This document shows, in pieces, positions 45,214 to 55,213 of a stretch of 58,934 nucleotides of DNA. The stretch is taken from NCBI GenBank assembly GCA_019113845.1, contig DXGQ01000034.1, positions 1 to 58,934 of the forward strand, written 5' to 3'. The translations under genes were made by a program, and so were the position numbers. Under the pieces are notes generated by a model. That model saw only the letters and a program-made list of their open reading frames with translations, was not told the DNA's origin and ran no database searches. This DNA comes from Candidatus Anaerobutyricum avicola (GTDB lineage: Bacteria > Bacillota > Clostridia > Lachnospirales > Lachnospiraceae). Numbering within the stretch: position 1 is the first letter of the stretch; every line of letters begins with the position of its first letter.

Positions 45214-45293
45214 CTCTTCTTCTCTCATATTCCTTCGCCGCATTCCAGTCGGCATCTGCATTTTTCTCTGCAATTCACATCATCTGAACCGCC
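45214..45293 (-). repeat. 80-bp direct repeat, copy 2 (decayed coding remnant)
   Basis: Partner of 44296-44375, offset 918 bp. It encodes V-Q-M-M, a stop, then I-A-E-K-N-A-D-A-D-W-N-A-A-K-E-Y-E-R-R-R. Each copy is broken at a different codon, so the common ancestor was probably an intact reading frame. Confidence 0.8.
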
Positions 45294-45391
45294 TCACACC
45301 TGTCTATTTTTGTTATAGTATAACGAATTATGTAATATATCACAAGTTATTTTTTACATTATTGTAAATTTATTCTAGCATTTGGTTTTTA

Positions 45392-45598
45392 TTATAGAAA
45401 AAAAGCTGTGACCGAACGGTCACAGCAAAAGTTTGTCTTTATATTCCTGCCTTTTCTGATCGTATCTTCACTATTAAAAACCCAGCCGTTTTCTTCGGCA
45501 AAGCCAACAAATTCCTCCAGGTATTCATTAAAACAACATTCCCCATGAAATGAAAAATACGGCCACACGGGAGCATCTGCTGCCCCTGCATGACCGTC
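45392..45598 (-). pseudogene. start-less open frame, possible gene remnant
   Basis: A 68-codon frame without any ATG. It reads like globular protein (V-W-P-Y-F-S-F-H-G-E-C-C-F-N-E-Y-L-E-E-F, then F-A-E-E-N-G-W-V-F-N-S-E-D). It runs through the ilvC terminator to a TAA at 45392. I do not recognise the family. It may be the leftover 3' end of a deleted gene, or chance. Confidence 0.4.
45405..45426 (-). terminator. terminator downstream of ilvC
   Basis: Perfect 9-bp arms GCTGTGACC and GGTCACAGC with a 4-base loop, followed by seven T on the minus strand. It lies about 200 bp past the ilvC stop. Confidence 0.85.
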
Positions 45599-45627
45599 TC
45601 ATTATTCTTTACTAAAAGATCTGCTGT

Positions 45628-46665
<1,038 letters not shown>

Positions 46666-46734
46666 TTAAACAATATTTGAGAACCTTTTATCCTGCCGCG
46701 CTAACGCTTTAGCTTGATAAATAACTCGTCTGTT

Positions 46735-46763
46735 ATAATACTCCTCTTTATATAAGAAATCAA
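46735..46763 (-). promoter_or_regulatory. predicted sigma-A promoter of ilvC
   Basis: On the minus strand TTGATT (46763-46758), 17 bases, TATTAT (46740-46735). Same boxes and spacing as the rnf promoter. The leader is about 80 bases and shows no T-box. Confidence 0.6.
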
Positions 46764-46865
46764 GCTGTCCCGGCAAATTTTTTCAGATTTCTTTTCCGAT
46801 TTTGCACGATCGCTTCTTTCATCCTGCAAAAATGTGCAGAAACATCCGGGGCAACACGCAGTATC

Positions 46866-47360
46866 CTACCGTTTCAGGACGCTCATACCTCTTCCCAGTC
46901 CGGTAAGTCCGGTCCGAACCATCTCGAGAACTTCATAATCGGACATCAGGTTCAGGAAGGCATCCAGCTTGCTCTGCGTACCTGTGAGCTCGATCATGAC
47001 GGAATTCATGGAGACGTCCACCAGTTTTGCCCGGAATACATCCGCAATGGCGATGATATCCTGTTTTTCTTTCTTATCTGCCATCACCTTTACGAGCACA
47101 AGCTCACGGCAGACAGAATCTTTGTCATCAAGGACGATAATCCGGCGCACCTCTTCCAGCTTCTGGATCTGATTGCGGATCTGCTCCAGGATCTGGTCGT
47201 CTCCGCTGACAGCTACCGTGATCCTCGTATACTTCGGGCTGTCGGTCACGCCGGCGGAAAGACTGTCAATATTGTAACCTCTGCGGCTGAACAGGGATGC
47301 CACTCTCGCGAGGACACCCGGATTGTTGTCAACAAGCAGGGAAAGAACGATCTGTTTCAT
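46866..47360 (-). CDS. ilvN: acetolactate synthase small (regulatory) subunit
   Basis: A 164-residue regulatory subunit of acetohydroxyacid synthase with an N-terminal ACT domain (L-L-V-D-N-N-P-G-V-L-A-R-V-A-S-L-F-S-R-R). The ACT domain binds valine. The C-terminal half is the usual regulatory extension (S-V-M-I-E-L-T-G). The catalytic subunit ilvB is not in the window. A terminator-like hairpin ends about 30 bp before the start. Confidence 0.97.
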   Translation of the reverse strand: MKQIVLSLLVDNNPGVLARVASLFSRRGYNIDSLSAGVTDSPKYTRITVAVSGDDQILEQIRNQIQKLEEVRRIIVLDDKDSVCRELVLVKVMADKKEKQDIIAIADVFRAKLVDVSMNSVMIELTGTQSKLDAFLNLMSDYEVLEMVRTGLTGLGRGMSVLKR

Positions 47361-47394
47361 AATAACTCCACTCTCCTTTTCTACCTGTGCAAAA

Positions 47395-47413
47395 AATCCT
47401 GCTGTGCAGGATT
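47395..47413 (-). terminator. terminator or attenuator before ilvN
   Basis: Perfect 8-bp arms AATCCTGC and GCAGGATT with a 3-base loop and a T run on the minus strand, between the LCP gene and ilvN. Upstream segments can form a competing structure (47399-47404 with 47423-47428), so it may be conditional. Confidence 0.75.
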
Positions 47414-47483
47414 CTTTGCCCGCAGCAGACTTCGCAGTACGCTCTGTCTGCCGCAGTATATCTTTGTCAGAGGTCTCTCCCCA

Positions 47484-48617
47484 TTAATATGTGGAAATAC
47501 CCTCTGTCTTCTCCGGATAATAGCCGTCGATAAAGTCATCATTACCAACACCGTACTCGTCGGTGATTCCCGGGTCTTCTCCTGTTCCGAAGATAAAGTA
47601 CTGTAATGCCTGGCGGTTCGCCTCGTAATCCACCTGCATGACCCAGGCTCCGGTGCCGCCCAGACGGCCTTCCTCATAGGAACCGTCATACGGGATACGG
47701 AGCTGCTCGATCTCCGTCGTACCCATAGTGATGACAGAAGTCATCAGGCTTCGGATCTGCGCTTCCGTAAGGTCTGTCTTCACATACTGAAGCGCCTTCA
47801 TGCAGATATTGGTGATGGTCATGATATCTTCACTCTTCAACTGGTTAAAGACTGCCATCAGCACCTTTCTCTGCCGGTCCGTACGTCCGAACTCACCGGA
47901 CACATCCTGACGGATACGGCAATAGGCAAGCGCCTGATATGGCGTCAGCAGATTAGCACCTGCCACGACATTTTTCTCCCCGTGCTTGGATGTGGAGTAC
48001 GCAGTCTGAAGGAAGTAGGCTTCCGCCTCCGTCAGATCCATCTGCACGCCGCCCAGAAGATCAACGACCGCACGGAACGCTTCCATGTCCACTTCCACAT
48101 AGCCATCCAGCTTGATGCCGAAATTCTCCGCGATCGTCTCGTACACAAGCTGCACGCCGCCGTAGGCATAGGCTGCGTTAAACTTGTGATAACCGTATCC
48201 CGGCACATCAATGTACATGTCCCGCATCAGGGATGTCAGCTTCAGCTTTCCGTTCTTTAAGTCCACCGTCGCGATCATCGTCGTGTCGGAACGCCCCGCT
48301 TCCGTCTCGTCCGCACGCTTATCCGCGCCGATCAGAAGAATGTTGACCACATCCTGGTCATAAACCAGATCCGTCTCTACCACGTTCGCATCCCGCAGCG
48401 CCGTCTCCGTGTCAGTCTGGATCGTGTTGGTCGCCGCCGTGTAGTAGGCTGCCGCCGCCCCGCCCAGAGCAGAAAATGAAAACAGCACCACAAGAAGAAG
48501 GCAGACCAGAACCTGCGCCACGATCCTTCTCTTTCTGCCGTGACGCCGGTCTCTTTTCTCCTGTCCGCCTTCGTTGTCTATGGTACTCTGTAAGATGTTT
48601 TCCTTTTGATTATCCAA
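47484..48617 (-). CDS. LCP family protein (LytR-CpsA-Psr)
   Basis: A 377-residue membrane-anchored enzyme. LCP proteins transfer lipid-linked glycopolymers such as teichoic acid or capsule onto peptidoglycan. It has a basic cytoplasmic N-terminus, one helix (about residues 30-55) and an LCP domain. The domain shows N-I-L-L-I-G-A-D-K-R, S-D-T-T-M-I-A-T-V, T-S-L-M-R-D-M-Y-I-D-V-P-G-Y-G-Y-H-K-F-N, and R-I-R-Q-D-V-S-G-E-F-G-R-T-D-R-Q-R. The start is a TTG with AGGAGG nine bases upstream. A glycosyltransferase gene lies upstream. Confidence 0.94.
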   Translation of the reverse strand: MDNQKENILQSTIDNEGGQEKRDRRHGRKRRIVAQVLVCLLLVVLFSFSALGGAAAAYYTAATNTIQTDTETALRDANVVETDLVYDQDVVNILLIGADKRADETEAGRSDTTMIATVDLKNGKLKLTSLMRDMYIDVPGYGYHKFNAAYAYGGVQLVYETIAENFGIKLDGYVEVDMEAFRAVVDLLGGVQMDLTEAEAYFLQTAYSTSKHGEKNVVAGANLLTPYQALAYCRIRQDVSGEFGRTDRQRKVLMAVFNQLKSEDIMTITNICMKALQYVKTDLTEAQIRSLMTSVITMGTTEIEQLRIPYDGSYEEGRLGGTGAWVMQVDYEANRQALQYFIFGTGEDPGITDEYGVGNDDFIDGYYPEKTEGISTY

Positions 48618-48720
48618 ACTCTGAAACCTCCTATAGATAAAACTTAGATAAACTCTTTTTATACATTATACTACTTTCTATGGGTTTGCAAGATAAAAAT
48701 TCTTAAAATTCAGTGTTTTT

Positions 48721-49632
48721 CTATATTTTCCAGTAAGACGGATTTAAGGAAATTTTCAGAATCAGCCAGCGCGGCAGCCGCCGGTAATTCTGCCCCAGTT
48801 TATATCCCAGATATTTCATGCCGCTCTGCCAGATGATATGCGGCGCCAGCGAGATCTTTCCCTTCTTTATAAAATAAAGAAGCGTATTTTTTACCAGCCG
48901 GATCCCCTCGGACTCCGACTTTACGGACGTAAACAGTCCTCCAAAGTCCACCTGGGACACCGCCAGGTCAAAGTTCCGTTTCAGCTGCTCCACTCCGGTA
49001 TAGTTGTGCCAGTGCCAGACTCTGGCATCCGCCGCGTAGGCGATCTTCTTTCCGGCCTCGATCAGGCGGGAGGCAAAGATCATATCTTCATTAAAGATCG
49101 TATGGAGCGGAAATCCGCCCAATTCGTCATAGACTGACTTCCGGTAAGCAGCGCAGACATTGGAGCAGAAAAAGGTCTTGATGCCCAGCACCGGCAGGTC
49201 TTTCTCTGATTTCACGCGGCTTTCCTTCGGATAATTGAATGTGCGGGTGTAAGCCTCCACCGGATTATCCTTCCAGTCCGCCATCTGCCGACCGTAAGCG
49301 GCGCAGATATCCGCATCCGCAAACGGCTTTGTGAGATTCTCCAGGAGAAACTCATCCGCCGGAATGGCGTCCTGTGTCAGCAGCACGATGATCTCGCCAT
49401 CACAGAGAGCTGCCGCCCGATTTCTTGTGCCGCCATGGTCAAACTCTTCCTTGCGGATATGCACGATCTCGCCCTGCGGCAGCTTTTCGAACTCTTTGCT
49501 GTGAAACAGCGATTCCTCCGTGTTGATGATGAGGATCCGGTCCGGCTGCAGCGTCTGCCGCCGGAGCATCCGGAGGTTTTTTTCAAATTTATCATCTGGT
49601 TTATAAGTGGGAATGATCACATTTACTTTCAT
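48721..49632 (-). CDS. family 2 glycosyltransferase (rhamnosyltransferase-like)
   Basis: A 303-residue GT-A glycosyltransferase resembling rhamnosyltransferases of surface-polysaccharide loci. It has N-V-I-I-P-T-Y-K-P at the start, a Q-D-A-I-P-A-D metal/sugar region near residue 92, and the acceptor region N-E-D-M-I-F-A-S-R. The start at 49632 has AGGAG eight bases upstream; the ATG two codons earlier is too close. It may act with the LCP gene 100 bp downstream. Confidence 0.85.
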   Translation of the reverse strand: MKVNVIIPTYKPDDKFEKNLRMLRRQTLQPDRILIINTEESLFHSKEFEKLPQGEIVHIRKEEFDHGGTRNRAAALCDGEIIVLLTQDAIPADEFLLENLTKPFADADICAAYGRQMADWKDNPVEAYTRTFNYPKESRVKSEKDLPVLGIKTFFCSNVCAAYRKSVYDELGGFPLHTIFNEDMIFASRLIEAGKKIAYAADARVWHWHNYTGVEQLKRNFDLAVSQVDFGGLFTSVKSESEGIRLVKNTLLYFIKKGKISLAPHIIWQSGMKYLGYKLGQNYRRLPRWLILKISLNPSYWKI

Positions 49633-49705
49633 TTTCATTTCTCCTCACAGGCCGGACTGTCACAGGATGTCCTTTCCGGTCTTTTTTGCATTCCGGCCCG
49701 TCTTC

Positions 49706-52192
49706 TTATTCTCCAAGCAGTCTCTGCACCAGTCTTACCGCCTCCGCGGCGTCTGCGGAATAGCCGTCCGCTCCGATCTCATCCGCAAAACTCTGGGTCG
49801 TCACCGCACCTCCGATGATCACTTTCACCGGAAGTTTCTTTTCTTCTTTCAGCAGGATTGTGTCCTTCATCCGCATCATGGTCGTCGTCATGAGCGCCGA
49901 CAGCGCAATGACGGAAGCGCCATATTCTTCCGCCGCCGCAATGATCGTATCCGCCGGCACATCCTTTCCCAGGTCATACACCTGATATCCGTAATTTTTG
50001 AGCATGAGAGCTACCAGATTCTTACCAATATCGTGGATATCTCCCTCCACAGTGGCGATGACGATCACCGGTTTCTCCGTTTCGCCGCCGTCTTCCTGCA
50101 GCATCGGTTCCAGATAAGCGATGCCCTCCTTCATGGTATTGGCGCTGGCAATGAGCTGCGGCAGGAAATAAGTCTGCCTGTCAAACAGCCGTCCCACCTC
50201 ATTGATCGCCGGGATGAGCATCGTATCAAGAATCTCCTTCGGCGCCGCGCCATCCTGCAAAGCTGCCTTCACCCGATCTGTGATCTCTTCGGTGTTGCCT
50301 TTTAACACGGCTTCAAAAACCGGCGTCTGTGGAACTTCTGTCCCCTTTCCGTCTTCAGCGCCAGCCGCCCGCTCCGTACCGGACGTATCCGTACCCCCGT
50401 CTTTTGGCACGGCGCCTTTTGCAGCCCGGGGCACAGGCAGAAGACCTTTTTCCTCCATCCGCTGCACCTGCTCAATGTAAGCCAGATCCGCCTGCGGCTT
50501 ATTCTGCAGTAAATCCGACGCAAAAGCCAGCCCCATCAGCAGCGCATTGGACGGGTTGGCGATGGCCATCGTCAGTCCGCTCTGCACCGCCATGGCGGCA
50601 AAGGCTCCATTGACATATGCCCGCTCCGGCAGTCCAAAGGAAATGTTGGACAGTCCCACGGTGGTACAAAGACCCAGCTCTTCTTTACAGTAACGAATCG
50701 TCTCCAGTGTCTCCAGCGCCGCTTTTTTATTGGCGCCGATCGTGGTGACAAGACCATCCACAATGATCCGGCTGCGGTCAATCCCGCAGGCTTCCGCCCT
50801 CTCCAGCACCTGATGGATCAGGGTCTTTTTCTCCTCCAGACTTTCCGGCAGTCCCCGGTCCGAAAGAGGAAGTAAGATAAACATGGCGCCATATTTCTTC
50901 ACAAGAGGAAGCAGTTTCTCAATCTTCTCTTTTTCCATGGAGATGGAATTCACCAGCGCGCGTCCCGGATAGGCTCTGAGCGCCGCCTCCATCACATCGA
51001 CATAGCTGGTATCGATACAAAGAGGCAGGTCGGATACCATGGTCACCTTCCGGATCGCCCGGAGCATCATCTCTTTTTCATCGATCCCGTTGGTCCCCAT
51101 GTTGATATCCAGGATATGCGCTCCCATCTCTTCCTGCTGTTCTGCCATCTCCTCCACAATGTGAAGCTTTCCTTCCCGCAGCTCCTGCTGCAGTCTTTTC
51201 TTTCCGGTCGGATTGATCCGCTCCCCGATGATCAGAAAGTTTCCGTCAAGAAGAATCTCCTGACTCTTTCTCTCGGACGCCAGCATGGCAGGATGCCGGT
51301 TATCCGGCGGGAGAACCGGCAGGCCCCGCACTGCGTCGGCAAGACAGCGGATATGTTCGGGCGTCGTACCACAACAGCCGCCCAGCAGGCCGGCGCCCGC
51401 TTCCACAAAAGCAGGTCCGAAGGAAGCAAACTCCTCCGCGCCCATCGGATACACCGTCTCCCCGTCCACAAGCTCCGGAAGCCCGGCATTGGGCTTAACA
51501 AGAAGCGGTACTTCCGCATATTCTTTCATTTTCCGCACAAGCGTCAGCATCTGCTCCGGCCCCGTGGAACAATTGACGCCGATCACATCCGCCCCGATAC
51601 TCTGCAGTACCACAACTGCCGTCACCGGGTCCGTCCCGTAGAGCGTTCTCCCGTCTTCCTGAAATGTCATCGATGCGATGATCGGCAGATCACAGGTCTC
51701 CCGGATGGCAAGTACCGCCGCCCTGGTCTCCGCCAGACTCATCATCGTCTCCACCACAAAAAGGTCAACACCGGCCTCGCAAAGATATCCGGCCTGTTCT
51801 TTATAGATCCCGATCAGCTCTTCCAGCTTCATCGGGCCGGTCGGCTCCAATGCCACGCCGGTCATCGTCATATCTCCTGCCACGAGTGCCCGGCCGCCGG
51901 CCGCCTTTTTGCTGAGCGCTACCAGCGCCTTGTTCATCTCTTCTGCCCGCGCATCCAGCCCGTACTCTCTCAGTTTTTCCCGGTTGCCGGAGAAAGTCGG
52001 CGCATATAAAATGTCTGTCCCCGCCTCCACAAAATCCTGCTGCAGACGGAGGAGCGCATCCTCATGTTCCAGGATCCACAGTTCCGGACATACGCCGGCA
52101 GGCATGCCGGCCTTCTGCAGATTGGAGCCGGTGGCTCCGTCCAGGATGATCGGGCCGCTCTCCAGTCTCCGATATAATTCTTCTCTCGTCAT
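49706..52192 (-). CDS. metH: cobalamin-dependent methionine synthase without activation domain
   Basis: An 828-residue MetH. The domains in order are homocysteine-binding barrel (about 1-290, zinc cysteines in V-N-C-S-T-G and G-G-C-C-G-T-T-P), pterin-binding barrel (about 310-565, starting near I-G-E-R-I-N-P-T-G-K-K), and B12-binding cap and Rossmann domain with D-I-H-D-I-G-K-N (about 620-828). The C-terminal S-adenosylmethionine reactivation domain of E. coli MetH is absent, as in many anaerobes. A Gly/Ala/Glu-rich linker precedes the B12 cap. It lies 42 bp after the homocysteine methyltransferase-MTHFR gene. Confidence 0.96.
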   Translation of the reverse strand: MTREELYRRLESGPIILDGATGSNLQKAGMPAGVCPELWILEHEDALLRLQQDFVEAGTDILYAPTFSGNREKLREYGLDARAEEMNKALVALSKKAAGGRALVAGDMTMTGVALEPTGPMKLEELIGIYKEQAGYLCEAGVDLFVVETMMSLAETRAAVLAIRETCDLPIIASMTFQEDGRTLYGTDPVTAVVVLQSIGADVIGVNCSTGPEQMLTLVRKMKEYAEVPLLVKPNAGLPELVDGETVYPMGAEEFASFGPAFVEAGAGLLGGCCGTTPEHIRCLADAVRGLPVLPPDNRHPAMLASERKSQEILLDGNFLIIGERINPTGKKRLQQELREGKLHIVEEMAEQQEEMGAHILDINMGTNGIDEKEMMLRAIRKVTMVSDLPLCIDTSYVDVMEAALRAYPGRALVNSISMEKEKIEKLLPLVKKYGAMFILLPLSDRGLPESLEEKKTLIHQVLERAEACGIDRSRIIVDGLVTTIGANKKAALETLETIRYCKEELGLCTTVGLSNISFGLPERAYVNGAFAAMAVQSGLTMAIANPSNALLMGLAFASDLLQNKPQADLAYIEQVQRMEEKGLLPVPRAAKGAVPKDGGTDTSGTERAAGAEDGKGTEVPQTPVFEAVLKGNTEEITDRVKAALQDGAAPKEILDTMLIPAINEVGRLFDRQTYFLPQLIASANTMKEGIAYLEPMLQEDGGETEKPVIVIATVEGDIHDIGKNLVALMLKNYGYQVYDLGKDVPADTIIAAAEEYGASVIALSALMTTTMMRMKDTILLKEEKKLPVKVIIGGAVTTQSFADEIGADGYSADAAEAVRLVQRLLGE

Positions 52193-52234
52193 GTTCCCAC
52201 CTCTGTTCTTCTTTTATACTTTTTTATTTCTTTC

Positions 52235-54301
52235 TTACATATATGTTTCCATAATTCTTCGGATCAGAGCCACCCTGTGGAACGGCGTCATAAAATAAAA
52301 TCCCGCTCCCACGTCTTTTGCGGCTGCCATCACGCTGCCGAAGACAGAGAGCGCCGTCTGCTCCCACTCCTCCCGGCTCCCCTCCGGATGATACCGGGAA
52401 AGGACGGCATCCGGTACATGGATGCCCGGCATCTCATTTTTAATAAAGAGCGCGTTGCGGTAACTGACCAGCGGCATGATACCGACAAGGATCTTCGCGC
52501 CTGTCTTCGCCTGCAGATAGGAAAGTCGTTCCACTTCCTCCTCCGAGTACACCGGCTGCGTCAGAAAGAACTGACAGCCGGCATCGATCTTCCGCTTCAT
52601 ACGCTCCGCGATCTTATCCGGCTGCGCGCCGTTCTGATTCAGAGCGCCTCCATAGCACATCGGTTCTTTTTGAAACAGCTCCCCGTTCAGACTCTCCATA
52701 AACTCCATCAGCTTGATGGAATTAAAATCAAAAACGCTTTTGGTAAAACTTCTCTCTTCCCGCCCCACCGGGTCGCCGGTCACGACAAGAATATTCCGGA
52801 TATCATTGACATAGGCGCCCAGAAGGCCGCTTCGAAGCGCGATGCGATTTCTGTCCCGGCAGGCCAGATGCGGCATCACATCCATGCCGGTCTCCTGCCG
52901 GATCTTCACCGCTGTGAGCAGTGAATCCGCTCTGGACCGTGCCAGCGGAGAATCGGCGATAGTTATAATATCCGTCGCCGTGCCCATCAGCTCCCGCGCG
53001 CCGTGAAGCAGTTTCTTCATATCCGTATCAAAAGGAGGATCCAGCTCCACCGCGATCACCGGCTCTCCTTTTTTTAATTTCTCAGAAAATGTATTTTCTG
53101 CCGGAGTCTCTCCGTCGGCAACATGTTTTTTCTCTGAAACAGCTTTTTTCTCTATCTGTTGTTTTCTTCCCTCTGAAACAATTTTCTTCTCTGTGTGTTG
53201 TTCTCTTCCTTCTGAAACAGACTTTTTCGCTGTCGCCAAATCATCCCTGTCCGCTTTTTTTCCGGCTCTGCGCCTTCCTTCTGTCGGGCGGATTCTCAGG
53301 AACCGTTCCCCATCCGGAGACGAAACGCCATCCTGGAGCACGTGGGCGATCTCCCGGATATATTCCGGCGTCGTGCCGCAGCAGCCGCCCAGGATGCTGA
53401 CGCCAAGAGAGGCCAGTCCGGCAGCTTTCTTTCCGAAATACCCGACACTGTCAGAGTACACGGCACGCCCCCGCACGATCTGCGGATACCCACAGTTTGG
53501 CAGCGCCGTGAGCACAGTCTGCACAGGAAGACCATTTTCTTCCAGATACTCTCTTAAAAATCGCTCCATATGCGCCGCGCCAATGCCGCAGTTGAGACCG
53601 ATTCCGTCCAGCAGACCGCTCTCCGCCGCCCTTTTCAGAACATTTTTATAATGAAAGCCCGTCCGGCTGTACCCGGTCGGCACAAAAGAGAACTGACCGA
53701 TGAGAAAGGCGTCCGGCTTCTTCTCCCGGATATAGCGCGCCATGGCGAGCACGTATCTCTCATCAGGAAAGGTCTCCATCACAAAAATGTCCGCATCTTC
53801 CTCCAAAAACGCATCCACAATCTCCCGGTACTCTCTCTCCGTCTCCTCCGTGCTGCTCTCGCCGTCTTCATAAATCGGGCCGATATCTGCCGCGGCAAAC
53901 ACAGTCTTTCCCTCCCGGGACGCTGTCTGTGCGGCTTCTCTCGCCAAAGCGAAACCAGCCCGGACAAATGCCTGAAAACCGTCATCTGCTGCCCTGTCTT
54001 CTCCCTCTGCAAGATCCGCTTCCAGCCGTTTCGCTTCCTCATCGTTTCTTTCCGGCACAGCGGCTCCGTGCCTTGCCATAATCTCCCGGTACGTTCTCCT
54101 GTTGGCAGAAAATGTATTGCTCCGGATCAGATGCGCGCCTGCCTCTATATAGGATTGGTGAATCTCTCTGATGATATCCGGCTGAAAAAGATTGGCTTCC
54201 TCCGAACAGAGAAACTCCCCTCCCGTCTTCTCATCAAACCAGGTGCCCATGGCTCCGTCCGTCAACAGGATATTTTCTTTCATATACTCTCTTATCTTCA
54301 T
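52235..54301 (-). CDS. bifunctional homocysteine S-methyltransferase / methylenetetrahydrofolate reductase
   Basis: A 688-residue fusion like Bacillus YitJ. About residues 1-340 are a homocysteine S-methyltransferase barrel (L-T-D-G-A-M-G-T-W; zinc ligands in L-N-C-G-I-G and G-G-C-C-G-T-T-P). About 405-688 are an MTHFR barrel (V-T-G-D-P, F-F-L-T-Q-P-V). It makes methyl-tetrahydrofolate for MetH and may also methylate homocysteine. The linker (about 345-400) is Lys/Glu/Ser-rich and holds a 13-residue tandem repeat. Just upstream of metH. No S-box is visible in the short leader. Confidence 0.94.
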   Translation of the reverse strand: MKIREYMKENILLTDGAMGTWFDEKTGGEFLCSEEANLFQPDIIREIHQSYIEAGAHLIRSNTFSANRRTYREIMARHGAAVPERNDEEAKRLEADLAEGEDRAADDGFQAFVRAGFALAREAAQTASREGKTVFAAADIGPIYEDGESSTEETEREYREIVDAFLEEDADIFVMETFPDERYVLAMARYIREKKPDAFLIGQFSFVPTGYSRTGFHYKNVLKRAAESGLLDGIGLNCGIGAAHMERFLREYLEENGLPVQTVLTALPNCGYPQIVRGRAVYSDSVGYFGKKAAGLASLGVSILGGCCGTTPEYIREIAHVLQDGVSSPDGERFLRIRPTEGRRRAGKKADRDDLATAKKSVSEGREQHTEKKIVSEGRKQQIEKKAVSEKKHVADGETPAENTFSEKLKKGEPVIAVELDPPFDTDMKKLLHGARELMGTATDIITIADSPLARSRADSLLTAVKIRQETGMDVMPHLACRDRNRIALRSGLLGAYVNDIRNILVVTGDPVGREERSFTKSVFDFNSIKLMEFMESLNGELFQKEPMCYGGALNQNGAQPDKIAERMKRKIDAGCQFFLTQPVYSEEEVERLSYLQAKTGAKILVGIMPLVSYRNALFIKNEMPGIHVPDAVLSRYHPEGSREEWEQTALSVFGSVMAAAKDVGAGFYFMTPFHRVALIRRIMETYM
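53133..53235 (-). repeat. 39-bp tandem repeat in the MTHFR fusion linker
   Basis: About 2.6 imperfect copies with TCTGAAAC (plus strand) recurring at 53133, 53172 and 53211, exactly 39 bp apart. Encodes the 13-residue unit K-K-x-V-S-E-G-R-x-Q-x-x-E between the two enzyme domains. Confidence 0.85.
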
Positions 54302-54360
54302 GTTCTGCTATCCTCTGTCATATTTTGTGTCCACGCCACACTGCTTTTTTACAGAAAAAA

Positions 54361-54405
54361 CCTGCATACTTCGCCGGACGTCCCCGTCCGGAACCGGTAT
54401 GCAGG
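54361..54405 (-). terminator. terminator after the unknown gene
   Basis: Outer arms CCTGCATAC and GTATGCAGG with an inner CCGGAC/GTCCGG stem, followed by six T on the minus strand. It separates the unknown gene from the methionine genes. Confidence 0.88.
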
Positions 54406-54417
54406 CAGCCGCAGCGA

Positions 54418-55128
54418 TCATAACGCAGTAATTTTTCCTTCGTATTCAAGATTCAGCCGTCCCTTCATCTTGCAGGCAAGACCGATTTTTCTCATGCAGC
54501 GCATCATGGAGCGGTTATCCTCCACACCATAGCGGTCAATGATGTCCACAAACTTATCGATCATCTCCATGGCCTCCGGATCGGAGAGATAGAAAGTCTC
54601 GATGATCTGCTGAATATTCTCCTTCTTGGAAGTTGTGAACAGCAGCAACGTGATCTGCAATCCCACCATGATATGATACAAATGTCTGTTATAATCCGAC
54701 ATACCGGCCTTCAAAAAGGCAAACAGATCACTCAGACGCATGGTATCAATATCATCGATATGCATATCGTTGGCTTTTAATTTATTCTCCACGTCAATGT
54801 CCATGATCACAGAACTGATCATCATCGCCGTCTGATACGCATCGATATCCTTATCGGAAACCGGTGTGAGCACCGGCGCCTGATCGCTCATCTGCTGACA
54901 GTAGATCAGGTCTCTGACCAGTGCATTTTCAAACAATGTGTCACTCAGACCGTTATCTATCTTGATGATAAACTGCTTCTTTCCCGTATCCATCGCCACC
55001 GGATGACCGGCCTCCTCCGGATTCTCCGTATCCATCTTGAGAATCTCCACCGGATAGATCAGTTTCCCGGTAATCTCCCTGTACAGCTTTTCCGTCTTCT
55101 CTGACAGTGTCTTTCCTAAAATCTCCAT
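54418..55128 (-). CDS. conserved-looking protein of unknown function
   Basis: A 236-residue protein I do not recognise. It is acidic and mostly helical in appearance, Met-rich in the second half, with no signal peptide or clear membrane helix apart from one hydrophobic stretch (about residues 150-165). It has a short conserved-looking start M-E-I-L-G-K-T-L-S-E-K-T-E-K-L-Y. Codon use resembles the neighbours. It has its own promoter and a strong terminator, so it is probably a real single gene. The start could instead be a TTG at 55143. Confidence 0.75.
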   Translation of the reverse strand: MEILGKTLSEKTEKLYREITGKLIYPVEILKMDTENPEEAGHPVAMDTGKKQFIIKIDNGLSDTLFENALVRDLIYCQQMSDQAPVLTPVSDKDIDAYQTAMMISSVIMDIDVENKLKANDMHIDDIDTMRLSDLFAFLKAGMSDYNRHLYHIMVGLQITLLLFTTSKKENIQQIIETFYLSDPEAMEMIDKFVDIIDRYGVEDNRSMMRCMRKIGLACKMKGRLNLEYEGKITAL

Positions 55129-55213
55129 ACTCTCACGTTCCAACCTTTCTTTGTCGTGAACCGTCCTCCCCGCCGCGGCGGAAAAAGTCTCTGGTTCTTT
55201 TCACATTTCTTCT

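Noticed and set aside
54302-54360. S-box or B12 riboswitch before the methionine genes
   Set aside because: Only about 60 bases are free between the terminator at 54361 and the start codon, too short for either.
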